Of a stretch of 59,613 nucleotides of DNA, positions 45,172 through 54,489 are shown in pieces (position 1 is the stretch's first letter; every line of letters begins with the position of its first letter). The DNA is from Symbiodinium natans. Lineage: Eukaryota; Sar; Dinophyceae; Suessiales; Symbiodiniaceae. A program made the position numbers and the translations under genes. The notes beneath the pieces were generated by a model. It saw nothing but the letters and a program-made list of their open reading frames with translations. It was not told the DNA's origin and ran no database searches. The stretch spans positions 126,001-185,613 of the forward strand of contig CAJNDS010000257.1 in assembly GCA_905221605.1 (NCBI GenBank), written 5' to 3'.

Positions 45172-45172
45172 T

Positions 45173-46135
45173 ATGGGCCTAGCAGAGATTGATCTCCAAG
45201 AGTGCCTGCACAAAGGCCTTGTGGGTGCCATCGGTGCCATACCAGGCACAGTTTGCGCCCACCCCTTCGATGTTGTCAAGATCCGCATGCAGACTACTCT
45301 GAGGGCTGAAACGGCTCATCCATTCTGTGGTGGTATCCGTGCAGCTGTCCGCGCTGTGGCAGCTGGCGAGGGCCGTGCGCCGGGCCGCCCTGGGGCCTTC
45401 GCAGCTGTGCACTTCTTCCGAGGACTGGGCCCAGCTGTGCAGCAGAAGGTCATCACGAGAGCGCCGATGTTCTTGCTGGCAGAGATGTGCACACAAATCG
45501 TCCAAACTCTGGGGTTATCGCGCTCGCAGGCCTGCTTTGTGGGATGCTTTTGTTCAGGCTTCATGACAGGGTCCGTTGCGGCACTGCCCGAGTACCGGAA
45601 GGTCCTTCAGAGCCAGCGTGTGCATGCGGAGGGGATCTCCACCGTCGGAGCCGTGGTTCGCTCAGCCGCTGCCAGTGGGCAGAGCGGATCCCTGTTGATA
45701 CGGATGCGATCAGCCGGCCTGCGCAACGCCATCTTCGACTCCATCTTCTTTGGCGCTCAACACACGCTCAGCTCCTCTTTTGCAAGCGGACCAAGCTATG
45801 CCTTGGCTGCAGCTCTTGCAGTAACCTTAGACTACTCCGTCGATGTTGTGGTGAAACGGATGATGGTTGTTCCGCCGCAGGAGGCGCTGCGCCCTCTGAC
45901 ACAGACCTGGCTTCAATTGTTCCACGGGCATGTGGGCATTTTTCGCGCATGTGCTCGCATCCATGCAGGCTTGAGTGCCAAAGCCGTCGAGTTCGCTGTC
46001 AGTTATTTCATCACAGGAACTGTCGGGGTCGGAGTTGCTGCATCCCTGCAGCAACTTTACACTGTCTCCAGGCGTGAAGCGCAAATAGGACAAGGTTTGA
46101 TTGACGACAGATGCGCTGTACAGAAACCTGCTTAA
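45173..46135 (+). CDS. Mitochondrial carrier family (SLC25-type) transporter, intronless
   Basis: This uninterrupted 320-residue frame is the clearest gene in the window and matches the usual length of about 300 residues for mitochondrial carriers. It has the three-repeat plan. Repeat 1 carries the signature HPFDVVKIRMQ (P31, D33, K36, R38), followed by the FFRGLGPA glycine segment and a second helix near residues 95-112. Repeat 2 has a shifted signature LPEYRKVLQ (about 138-146) and the helix pair ending FDSIFFG. Repeat 3 has a degenerate signature SVDVVVKRMM (222-231) in which the helix-kinking proline is replaced by serine. Carriers of this family exchange metabolites across the inner mitochondrial membrane; the substrate cannot be assigned. 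I chose the ATG at 45173. The frame is open upstream to a GTG at 45134, but that stretch is not carrier-like. The absence of introns and a spliced-leader-like sequence just upstream suggest origin from a retroposed mRNA. Confidence 0.9.
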   Translation: MGLAEIDLQECLHKGLVGAIGAIPGTVCAHPFDVVKIRMQTTLRAETAHPFCGGIRAAVRAVAAGEGRAPGRPGAFAAVHFFRGLGPAVQQKVITRAPMFLLAEMCTQIVQTLGLSRSQACFVGCFCSGFMTGSVAALPEYRKVLQSQRVHAEGISTVGAVVRSAAASGQSGSLLIRMRSAGLRNAIFDSIFFGAQHTLSSSFASGPSYALAAALAVTLDYSVDVVVKRMMVVPPQEALRPLTQTWLQLFHGHVGIFRACARIHAGLSAKAVEFAVSYFITGTVGVGVAASLQQLYTVSRREAQIGQGLIDDRCAVQKPA

Positions 46136-46225
46136 TTCGTACCCAGTTTTCTTAAAATCCCTGCAATCACTGGGGGAAAGAGGCGGCCCGAGGGGGCTGC
46201 GATCGGCCCGTGTTACTTCAAATTT

Positions 46226-46252
46226 GATTTTCGGGTTTAAGGTCTAGGGTGG
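46226..46252 (+). repeat. Degenerate TTTAGGG-like patch
   Basis: TTTTCGGGTTTAAGG then TCTAGGGT, about 90 bases after the carrier stop codon. Confidence 0.5.
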
Positions 46253-47514
46253 CCGGCTCGAAGTGCTTCACACAAGCTGAAAATGTTTACCGCGCTTGTT
46301 TTTGCTCTAGTGTTGTTTTCTGGTTGCTGCAGATACAATTCAGTCAACCACAGCGTGGCTTTTGATAGATGAAAGGAAACGGGCAAAGGCATGAGTTGGG
46401 TGTGGCTTTTGTTCTCCTGCGTTTCATTGGGGAAGAGCCTAAGTCATCATTTGGGCATGACATAAACATTTGCCTGTAGGACCTAGCTGTGCAAGTGGGA
46501 TTGACAGCTGTCTAGGTTCAATGTCAATGATCATCACATCCGGGTACATCACACACTGCTTGAAGGTGAAGCTGCCAGAAGATTTGGCTCCTCAGCGTCA
46601 TAAGTATGAGCAGTCAGACTTAGTCATGGGTTGGCGTAGGTAAGCTCTAGTTCAATCAGTCTTGATGAATACGCCAGTGACAAACACGCGAACGAACTGG
46701 TGCCGTAGGCCACTGTGGCAAGAACAGGTCACTTCAGCTGGCTTGCCACTGCGTTGGCGCTTCGCATTCTCCTGGGTGATGACCGTACGATCTAGTTCAA
46801 CTCAGCTCGATCGAAAGATACACGCAGGCACATCTCTGCCTTTTGTCCTAGCCATGTTTGCGATTGGTGAGGTGCCGGTGGCGGAGGTCCGATTGAACTG
46901 CTTGGTGACTTTTTATCTCCGCGCCGTCTGTGTGCATGTGTCCTTAGGGAATGAACATTGGACTGTGTGCGGAGACCTTGGCTTTCAGCAGCGATTTCAC
47001 ATCCCAGCCCTCAGAGGTTTTACCTCATGCCCGTGGCCTGGGACATGGAGGTGCGAAGTGCCAAAGTGACTCAAAGTGCGAAACATTCTCAGCTCTCAAG
47101 AAGCCTCGCCCTCTCTCAAAACATTCAGGATGGGAGCCGACTCCCCGACCGTTGCAGCCTCGAGCTGTCAGGATCGTACAAGCATGGGGTCGAAGGGCCC
47201 TGTGCCTTTTCATCTCCCAAGCTTTGCTAGTGCTACAATTTTCCAGTTGCCCCTTTGTGTCCAGGAGAGGACCTTATCCACAGATGTCCCGGTCTCTGGC
47301 CAGGACAGCTCTGTGTTTGACAGCCGGGAGTCCTAGCTGAAGATGTCATGGAGATGCCTTCAGTAGCTATTCTTGATGCACGTCTCGAGTTGCCTCAAGC
47401 TGTCGAGGCTGCCCAGGCAGTCCGTGCCCATAGGCTGACCCGCAGCAGACTCAAGGCGGCCTACTTTCGGTTCCAATCGTGGGGGAGGGGAGAGGCACAG
47501 CGGGTCCAGCATGA
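46253..47514. other. No gene recognised
   Basis: Overlapping frames at 46662-47340 show no domain. Confidence 0.45.
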
Positions 47515-47886
47515 AAGTGGGCTTGCCCTGCCGAGGCGGCGGGCAGTGCTGGCGGCTCGACACCCCTGTCGCTTGGCACGGCCAAAACACAGGTACAAGC
47601 ACCTACTGAGGAGGAAGAGGAGGAGGAAGAGGCCGGATGGGGACCCGTCACTGTAGAAACGTACGGCGTTGAGTTTGGAAGGATTCTTCCAGCTGGGCCC
47701 TTCCGAGTGTGGACAAGGACTAGCAAACTCTTGCCGACTTCCTGCCCCACATTCAACGCTGCATTGGTGCAGTATTGGCTTGTGTCATATCTGGGACATG
47801 TTCAGGAAGTTATGCTTGTACAGAATTTGAGAAGCAATCTGTACGGGTGTTTGACAAGGGTAGGTTTCTGGTATTGCAATCTGTAA
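47515..47886 (+). CDS. Candidate exon with an acidic run, unknown
   Basis: A 123-codon stretch without a stop has no early start codon, as expected for an internal exon. It reads AAGSAGGSTPLSLGTAK, then TQVQAPT followed by a run of glutamates, then AGWGPVTVETYGVEFGRIL and PAGPFRVWTRTSK. Composition is protein-like up to about 47760 and less so afterwards. Exact exon ends are not evident. No family is recognised. Confidence 0.33.
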   Translation, partial: KWACPAEAAGSAGGSTPLSLGTAKTQVQAPTEEEEEEEEAGWGPVTVETYGVEFGRILPAGPFRVWTRTSKLLPTSCPTFNAALVQYWLVSYLGHVQEVMLVQNLRSNLYGCLTRVGFWYCNL

Positions 47887-48677
47887 AGAATTTGAGCAGT
47901 GTTGTCGGTTGCAGACCGTAAAAACGCTGAGCAGCACTCAGTGCTGAATTTGAGCAGGCCTTTGTGGCTTTGCAATGAGAGAAGCAGTCAGTACAAGCTG
48001 TGCTATGCTTGGAGCATGCAGCACACGAGTCAGTTCCGATAGAGGAAGGAACATGCCCTCGAATCCGTTTAACAATCACGAGAGTTTTGAATTTTGGAGG
48101 TGGTGCAGGATGAAGATCTTCCACAATCATCAACCAGAAGTGTTTGCTCAAAGGCTCGGGTTAAAGACTGCAAGGACATCTCGGAGTACAACACTGGCCA
48201 CGCTCCTTCCTATGCGTGGGCCGGGAGCTTGGGACAGCAGAGGTTTGCAGACATGCGCTTACGCATGCACCGACATGTGACTCGCGACATCTCGCGACTC
48301 TGAGGTTCAAACCAGCGAGACGCTCTACCTCTTCACTCCACTCTTGGCTCCTCAGGCTCCCGCAAGCCTGGCCTAGCTTCTTTGATTCTTTTTTTTGTTG
48401 GGAGCTCCCCAACAACTCGCCCTGCAAGCACCTCAAAGAGGTGAAGGACGGGGAGAAGCAGCCAGCCAATGTCCCATGCCCAGCTTTGCACAGCTTGGTT
48501 CTACTCTACGCCTGTGCCATCAGTGATGATTCGAGATTGGATGCCACAGCCCATGCCAGAAGTCCTGTGTACAAGGTGCAACTGAACCTAACGAACGAGG
48601 GAACACTCCTCAGGCCAGGGGGGAAGAATTGGTTGAACACGCAAGATGAGAGGTTGGAGCGAGCAAAAGTATTGTGA

Positions 48678-49028
48678 CGAGTCTCTTGCGACGAGCGTTG
48701 TGTTGAGAAGAGCGGGGCCGGCCTCGCAAGGCTGGTGGTGGAGGGGAAGGTGATTCTGGACGGAAGGCTTTCCCACTCGATAAAGCCCGGGGATGAGCTC
48801 TGGATGATTGAGGCAGATTATGGCAGATTGCATATCCTCTGCATCTCTTTTACTTCATCCAGACAATCATGGATCCTTGGGGAGTGTGGGAAGGAAGCGC
48901 CGGATGGCCGGGACTTCGTGGTCGTGGAGCTCGATAAGCTGCGGGCAGCTCAGAGATGCTCAGAGCACAAAAAACGCTGTCGAAAGTGGTCATTTGCAGG
49001 TTACGGTTTTAGGATGAAGGGTCTGTGA
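48678..49028 (+). CDS. Candidate CS-domain (NudC/p23-like) exon
   Basis: The frame opens after a stop at 48675. It encodes GKVILDGRLSHSIKPGDEL followed by WMIEADYGRLHILCIS. This matches the pattern of the CS fold in NudC-type co-chaperones: DGxL, VKPxES, W-x-hydrophobic-E, then a strand such as LxIxLxK. Such domains bind Hsp90 or client proteins in the cytoplasm. Only the second half of a CS domain is present. The upstream strands would have to lie in an earlier exon that I cannot identify. Residues after about position 60 (ECGKEAPDGRDFVVVELDK) are not recognised. The frame ends at TGA 49026, where a degenerate TTTAGGG-like stretch begins. Confidence 0.38.
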   Translation, partial: RVSCDERCVEKSGAGLARLVVEGKVILDGRLSHSIKPGDELWMIEADYGRLHILCISFTSSRQSWILGECGKEAPDGRDFVVVELDKLRAAQRCSEHKKRCRKWSFAGYGFRMKGL

Positions 49029-49315
49029 TGTAAGCTTTAGGAGTGTTGTTCCAGAGTGCAGGGCCTTTGATGGTTTAAGGTACACGCGTTTGGGTTTAGG
49101 GCTGTGCGAAGCTTGAGTGAGGTGTAGGCTAGGTGTTGAGAAGTTTGAGAGTATGCGGTGTCGTGCTTAGGGGTTCAAGCTCTGAGGGTTAGGAGGGTGC
49201 AAAGGCTCATTATTTTGGGGTGTTGGATTTGTGGTATAGGCTTGAGGACCTTAAAGTCTCGGATTTAGGGCTCAAGTTTAAGGTTGAAAGTTATGTGGTT
49301 TCGAGCTTGACATAA
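49005..49315 (+). repeat. Long degenerate TTTAGGG-like region
   Basis: About 300 G/T-rich bases with scattered GGTTTAGGG, GTTTAAGG, GGTTAGGAGGG and GATTTAGGG pieces, consistent with an old decayed telomere-like array. Confidence 0.5.
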
Positions 49316-50621
49316 GTTGGCTCAGCTTTTACTCCGTCAAGCACTCCAACATGTTTTGCATTTTTGTCACGGAAACGAAAGCGCCCTGAATTGGAGTGTT
49401 CCATTTCTTGTCTAGAACATCAGCGAAACATGCGCGCAGAGCTGTCGAACCAAAAACGAAATCGAGGAGAATCGAGGGGCCCCACGGGAGAATCCACGAG
49501 AATGGAGGGGAGGCACCCGGCTGAATCGAGGAATTCATGGCTATGCAAGGCCCTCAGCCCAGAGAATCGAGGAGAATCGGATGCACCCCGGCCAAAATCG
49601 CAGGGTCCCAGGAACACCAGAGGTAATTTCATGTGGCCTTTCAATTCGAGGGCAGACGCGCTATCGTTGTGACCATAAATATATTCCCGGGGTAAAGTAG
49701 CATGAGTTGTATAGTTGTGTATTGACTTTGTACAGAATAGACTGATGCGATTCAATAGGACGTGAACGCCCCTGAATGCGCACACGGACGCCCCTGAAAG
49801 CCAAGTTGCATATAGTTCATTTAGTGCGCTGTCTTCTTGCGCTTACAAATGCACATAAATGTACTATTATTCAAGGGGTCCTTTGGCCCTTTGGTATGAA
49901 GGGATACATTTGTGGAGGACGTGCAGCAGATTGCAAGTGAACGAAAGCATGCGAAAAAGAGCTAACATCACGGGGCTTCTTGTGCCCGTATTCGACTAAA
50001 TTTATGCTGGCCGCCTGGCCGCGAGCCACCTTCTCTTCGGTTGCCTCTCGTAGACTCGCCGTAGACTGTGATGCGCACAAAACTCTGGAGCGACACAGGC
50101 TTCCAGGGATGAACTGGGCCTCTGTCCTGGAGCCGCAGGCAAAGGGTTTTCAGCAACGTTCGGGCACATCAAAAAGATGCAGAAGCACGTTGTGGTATTT
50201 GTTCTCTTGCTCATACTTCATGAAGGTCGAAGTACTTGGCCGTTACGCAAATCCAGTTGTGGAGATGCCAGATATTTTGACAGAAGAGGAGGACTGCAAA
50301 CTGCTGTGTCATCTGCCATCCGTCCGTGGCAGCACCTAGAGAGATGACAATCAGGAGAGTCTTGTTGACGAGACTCTGCAGCACCTGCAGCGGACAAAGA
50401 GGGTGCTTCAGCCTGTGGAAGGCCCCTTCCTTTTTGGTTTTGGCAAAACAAGCTTTGCGGTGTGCAAATAAGAAAAGGCAACGTCCGCCGATTCTTTGGC
50501 TAGTTGTAGCTTGAGGTACTTCCTGGTGTTTCAGATCCGAGAATTCAAACTTAGTGAGCCTTAACCTGAAAGTTACCCGAAGTGGACGCAACATTGAAAC
50601 ATGCTGAAGTGTCTCTAGGAG
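49316..50621. other. No gene recognised
   Basis: AATCGAGGAG decamer repeats occur near 49459-49478 and 49563-49582. 49.65-49.90 kb is AT-richer. Confidence 0.45.
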
Positions 50622-50666
50622 GGCTTGCCACATTGACATTGGTTTTGCCACATTGACATTGGTTTC
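50622..50666 (+). repeat. Twenty-base tandem duplication
   Basis: TTGCCACATTGACATTGGTT occurs twice in succession. Confidence 0.9.
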
Positions 50667-50807
50667 GGGAGGCCGCACAGCCGCTCGTGGTGATGCCGGA
50701 TGCTCGTGTTGCATATTGTGATTGGCAAATCCAAATCCAGAGCCTTCTCTCGGATCGAATCTTGTTTTCTCAGGTCATTTCTGTTGATATGCAGGGCTAC
50801 GAGATGA

Positions 50808-51065
50808 ATGAGGCCACAGCACTTTCTGCAGCTCTCGCAGCTAGAATTCCGCACTCCAGCCATCATCATACGCAGCCAGAGGAGGGCCGTAGTCAAGCCA
50901 GTGAAAAACTGCGCAATGTTGCTCACAGTTGCGTGCGTACTTTGGAGTCTTTTGGGATTTGCACAGTCACTTGTGAACCTTGCGGCGATCCAGGATGGCT
51001 CGCGGGGCGAGGAAATGGATGTGGGTTCAGCTCGGATCTCATTCGGATTCCACGCGCAGATGTGA
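50808..51065 (+). CDS. Candidate exon with a membrane-spanning segment
   Basis: The frame contains AIIIRSQRRAVVKPVKN followed by the hydrophobic CAMLLTVACVLWSLLGFAQ and then SLVNLAAIQDGSRGEEMDV and SARISFGFHAQM. A GT donor (CGCAGAT/GTGACC) overlaps the stop region, which would fit exon continuation. The arrangement, with a basic flank, a membrane helix and an extracytosolic stretch, resembles one segment of a multipass protein. The overlapping minus-strand frame (50615-51220) is longer but less protein-like. No family is assigned. Confidence 0.33.
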   Translation: MRPQHFLQLSQLEFRTPAIIIRSQRRAVVKPVKNCAMLLTVACVLWSLLGFAQSLVNLAAIQDGSRGEEMDVGSARISFGFHAQM

Positions 51066-52047
51066 CCCGTTGTGTCACCTGGAGAGTTCATATGGTCCGG
51101 CTGGCACGGGACTGTCAAATGTCGACGTTGCCGCTCTACTTGGTGTTTGCAGACAGGGCTCGTCTTGCTTTCAACAAAGTAACATGTCCATTCCCAGTTG
51201 ATTGAAAGAATGTTGCTCACAGTGCGCTTCGCACTGAGGCCAAGGGTCTAGAACTGGAGCTGGGAGCCAGCACGTTCTCTGCCGAGGCACGCTGCCAGAG
51301 AAGTGCATGCTCCTGTGGTTTCCTGCAGATTCCACTGGTGTTCATTCAGCATGCAGCTGTAGGCTTGTCATGTAAGTGCGTATTGCGGATGTGGGGCAAT
51401 CACGGCTGTGCCTCGCAGTGTCGGCACGAGTTACCAAAAGTGCAGCGGCACTTCCAGTCGTACAGCAATGCATCCCACGAACCAGCCGGGTGATGGCGGG
51501 TGAATAGGCATCCGTTGTTGTTTCACCAGCATGAGTTTGACCGATTGACTGCAGGAAGGCTCCACAAAGCCACCTTCCTCAGGTGGAGCAGAGTCTCGAG
51601 GGCATTGCTGTGAGCGAAACCCGCGATGTGCAGGTGGGAGATTTGTGGCATGTTTGGGTATTTCGGAATTTGGAGCCCGTTGCTTGTGTTGTCACAACTG
51701 TTGCCATCAAGCTGGGCAGGATTGTCAAGTGGGTGTTGTGGATGATTAGCCGGAAAGTTACAACATGCATGCGTTACTTCCAGAGCTACTGCTGCGGCAC
51801 AGCCATCGATCCGAAATCCTTCAACAGGTGACTCTCGGCCAGCGTGCCGGAGGTATGGGAGGGCCGCGGCCTCACGCCACAGCAGACACAGGGCCGCCCA
51901 GTGATGATTACCTAGAGAAACTTTCGGCACGACTGCAGCCTTGTGCAGTGTCTCGACAGAACGAGGAAGCAGATCATCTGTGCCGTCACATGCCAAGAGA
52001 TCAAGGACCTGTGATGTCCCTCTCCAAAGACATCGCCCTCACAGTTT

Positions 52048-52401
52048 GTGCTCCGTCTCAACCTTTCGTTGCTTTCGTTGTGGCCCCGTGATGAGGAGCA
52101 GTTGCTTCCAGAGTTGGACGACGACTTTGCGAAGGAGATCAAGCGCGAAGAGCAGTTCAAGCAGGCGGGCAGGTTCATTTCCAAATGTTTCCTGGTGCCA
52201 GAGGAATCATGCAAATGCGTCCACTTCACAAACCACCATAATCCTAGCTCTGTTCTACGTCAGGCAGGCACCGCAGAAGGGATTCCCGAGGAGGAGGAAG
52301 GCATTGCGGAGGCGCGCATGTTCCCAATGCCATGCGGGGAATGCGGGGAACATACTCAGCAGAGAATCTCTCTTTCGGCAGGGCATTCCGCAGACCCTTG
52401 A
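52048..52401 (+). CDS. Candidate acidic, helical coding segment, unknown
   Basis: The frame reads WPRDEEQLLPELDDDFAKE, IKREEQFKQAGRFISKCFL, VPEESCKCVHFTNHHNP, then EGIPEEEEGIAEARMFPM and MPCGECGEHTQQRISL. The mix of acidic helices and Cys-Gly-Glu-Cys looks like genuine protein. Immediately upstream, another frame (51765-52091) is also protein-like (DDYLEKLSARLQPCAVS, LSKDIALTVCAPSQ), and the two abut with no room for an intron. That suggests a single-base frameshift or an alternative boundary. A GC donor (CGTCAG/GCAGGC) is present at 52264. The family is unknown. Confidence 0.4.
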   Translation: MLRLNLSLLSLWPRDEEQLLPELDDDFAKEIKREEQFKQAGRFISKCFLVPEESCKCVHFTNHHNPSSVLRQAGTAEGIPEEEEGIAEARMFPMPCGECGEHTQQRISLSAGHSADP

Positions 52402-52679
52402 TGTCCCTTAACTGCTTGACAACACTTTGGGTCTTGTGTAGTCAGAAGAGGATTCTCGGATCTCGAAGCATCCTCAACATCACACCGAGAGAAGGACGGT
52501 AGGCTCGTTGGCACGTTGGCACATTGGTAAGTTTCTGCCAGAACTTCTGCTTGGCCGACCTCCGTGCTGAGATCGGGCGGGAGGCTCCCTGACTCAAGAG
52601 GATGCGAGGGTATGTTCAGCATTCGATGTGTATCCAAGTGTTTCTTGTGAGTTCTTGCACCAGGTCACGATGTAGCTCT

Positions 52680-52735
52680 GTGCCCTAACCCCTAAGCCGT
52701 AAGCCCTAAGGCCTAAAGCCTAAATCCTAAACCAT
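52680..52735 (-). repeat. Degenerate CCCTAAA-like patch
   Basis: CCCTAACCCCTAAGCC, then GTAAGCCCTAAGGCC and AAATCCTAAACC. It is the telomere-like unit with the C-rich strand on plus, as in the 8.66 kb array. Confidence 0.75.
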
Positions 52736-53164
52736 CAAGTTCCTTGCGTTAGGTTCGACAGGTTGCCCAGACGCAGGCGCGGACTGTATGAACTGGCTGT
52801 GCTAATTTCAGGTTCCCTTCTTCCGCGTTAAGCTGCTGAACTCCTGAGCCAGTCCAACGACGTTGTAGACTCGCAGCTGCGGTCACACCTGCTCCAGACC
52901 TTGAAGGCCGGCATGTCAACATCGCACCGATCGCTACAAAGCTGGAGTTTCAGGGGGGGGCTCTGTCAGTGCCAAAAGGTTACTAGTAGGTTCACGCTCA
53001 ACCGAAAGGCAGTTTTGTCGCAACCAGGTGAAGTGCCACTGGGCCAATCTGGGATCCCAAGAAGCAACTGAAGACGAGGTGCATCCAGTGCTTGGGGGCT
53101 GGACACGCAAGTGCGGGATTTTGGTTTGGTTTTTGGTTTCAGAACTCAACTTCCCCCCCCAAAG

Positions 53165-53292
53165 TGTGTGTGTGTGTGTGTGTGCGCGCGCGCGCGTGCG
53201 TGCGTGCGCGTGCGGGCGCGTGCGGGCGCGTGCGGGCGGGTGGGCGGCAGGCGTGCGTGTTTGTGTTTGTGTTTGTGTTTGTGTGCGCATGC
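53165..53292 (+). repeat. TG, CG, GTGCGGGC and TGTGTT tract
   Basis: Alternating purine-pyrimidine sequence passing through (GT)n, (GC)n, GCGTGCGG and TGTTTG blocks, Z-DNA prone. Confidence 0.95.
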
Positions 53293-53395
53293 GTACACTC
53301 CTGTGCCCAAGTGATAGCAATGCTTTCGAAAGTTCCAAGAGCAGGTCACAAGTCTTTCAATGCCAGGAGGGTAAATAGGGCGAGTTGTGTGCTGA

Positions 53396-53565
53396 CCATG
53401 GAAGACCACGAGCTCATCTATGAAAGCGTGCCTGCAGCAAGTAGAAGACTGGGAATACGACTCCTCAGAAGAGAGGTGGCGGGCTGATGACGGTCCTCGA
53501 CCAATGTCGACGCCCGCATCATCCCGCCCCGCTCTGGGCAAACATAAAACATACTCAGCATGCCT
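53396..53565 (+). CDS. Candidate exon with a canonical GTAAGT donor
   Basis: The frame reads MKACLQQVEDWEYDSSEE (ATG at 53420), RWRADDGPRPMSTPASS and RPALGKHKTYSAC, ending exactly at CCT/GTAAGT, the consensus 5' splice site. The frame also extends a few codons upstream of the ATG (PWKTTSSS), so it may be internal. The short length keeps it out of simple ORF lists. Possible acceptors lie at 53627 and 53630, giving introns of 62-65 bases. No domain is recognised. Confidence 0.38.
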
Positions 53566-53966
53566 GTAAGTTTGCTTCGTTGCCCTCAATGACATCCGTC
53601 GACCTACCTGAAGCCTCGGGTAGCCAGGAGCTGGCCGTCGCCATCCACTTCCTGGCAGAAAAGGAGGTTCTGATAGGCTTTAAGTCTGAAGTGACTTCAG
53701 CATCGTTGAAGACACACTGCTCCTGTTCCTGTAATCGCGCATAGCCTTTCCGGAATCGCGACTGTAGCGTCACTGCGCGATATTTCGAAGCTTAGTGCTG
53801 CCTTCAGTAGTCGATCCAGGGGATCTTGCAGAACATCGACATGGACGACGTCGAGCGGAAAACATGGGCCAAGCGGTGGCCTGAGACTGTCTGCAGGGCC
53901 CTCCAACCTGGTAATGCATCTGACATGCTGGTCTTATTGCATGCGGCCTGAAACGAGCAATTGTAG

Positions 53967-54323
53967 ATGAGGTTGGGAGAACCTGATGAGGGAGAGACCA
54001 TCGCGCAAGTTGGCAAAGATCCACCACGCGAATACCAGGAGACGCTGTGTTCACCACCTGTGCTCGTCACCACGTCTGCTTCTGCTGATGTTACCCTGCT
54101 GTTCGGGTGTTCAACATCTTGCATCGCGGGCGAACTCTGTTTTTCTAGTGCCACAGGTGTAGCTGTGGAGCTTGCAGTGCCCCCTGTCCACAACATCTCG
54201 CACTCCTGGGCGAACCGCAAAAAGCACACGGCTGAAGATGTGCGGCACGAGCTCCCTAGATGGGACATGAGTGGCAACATGGTCCTCTGCAGGATGCGCA
54301 GGGGCTTGTGGCTGCTGCCTTAA
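53967..54323 (+). CDS. Candidate coding segment, unknown
   Basis: The open frame contains EPDEGETIAQVGKDPPRE, SADVTLLFGCSTSCIAGEL, NISHSWANRKKHTAEDVR and HELPRWDMSGNMVLCRM before TAA. A following piece in another frame (AVLSCQDAHREILRDRLQ, EEARPPWAIWAIGIIGP, about 54330-54480) begins after GAGCTGCCAG, a plausible acceptor. The opposite strand (53804-54280) is also open but rich in Ser and Thr and less convincing. No family is recognised. Confidence 0.3.
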   Translation: MRLGEPDEGETIAQVGKDPPREYQETLCSPPVLVTTSASADVTLLFGCSTSCIAGELCFSSATGVAVELAVPPVHNISHSWANRKKHTAEDVRHELPRWDMSGNMVLCRMRRGLWLLP

Positions 54324-54489
54324 AGCCTTAAGCGCTGTGCTGAGCTGCCAGGATGCACACCGAGAGATCCTGCGCGACCGCCTGCAGGAGGAGGCCAGAC
54401 CTCCTTGGGCCATTTGGGCCATTGGGATCATTGGGCCTTGGGCGTCGGCTCCGTGTCCACTTACTTGCAAAACTATGGCAGGCACACAG

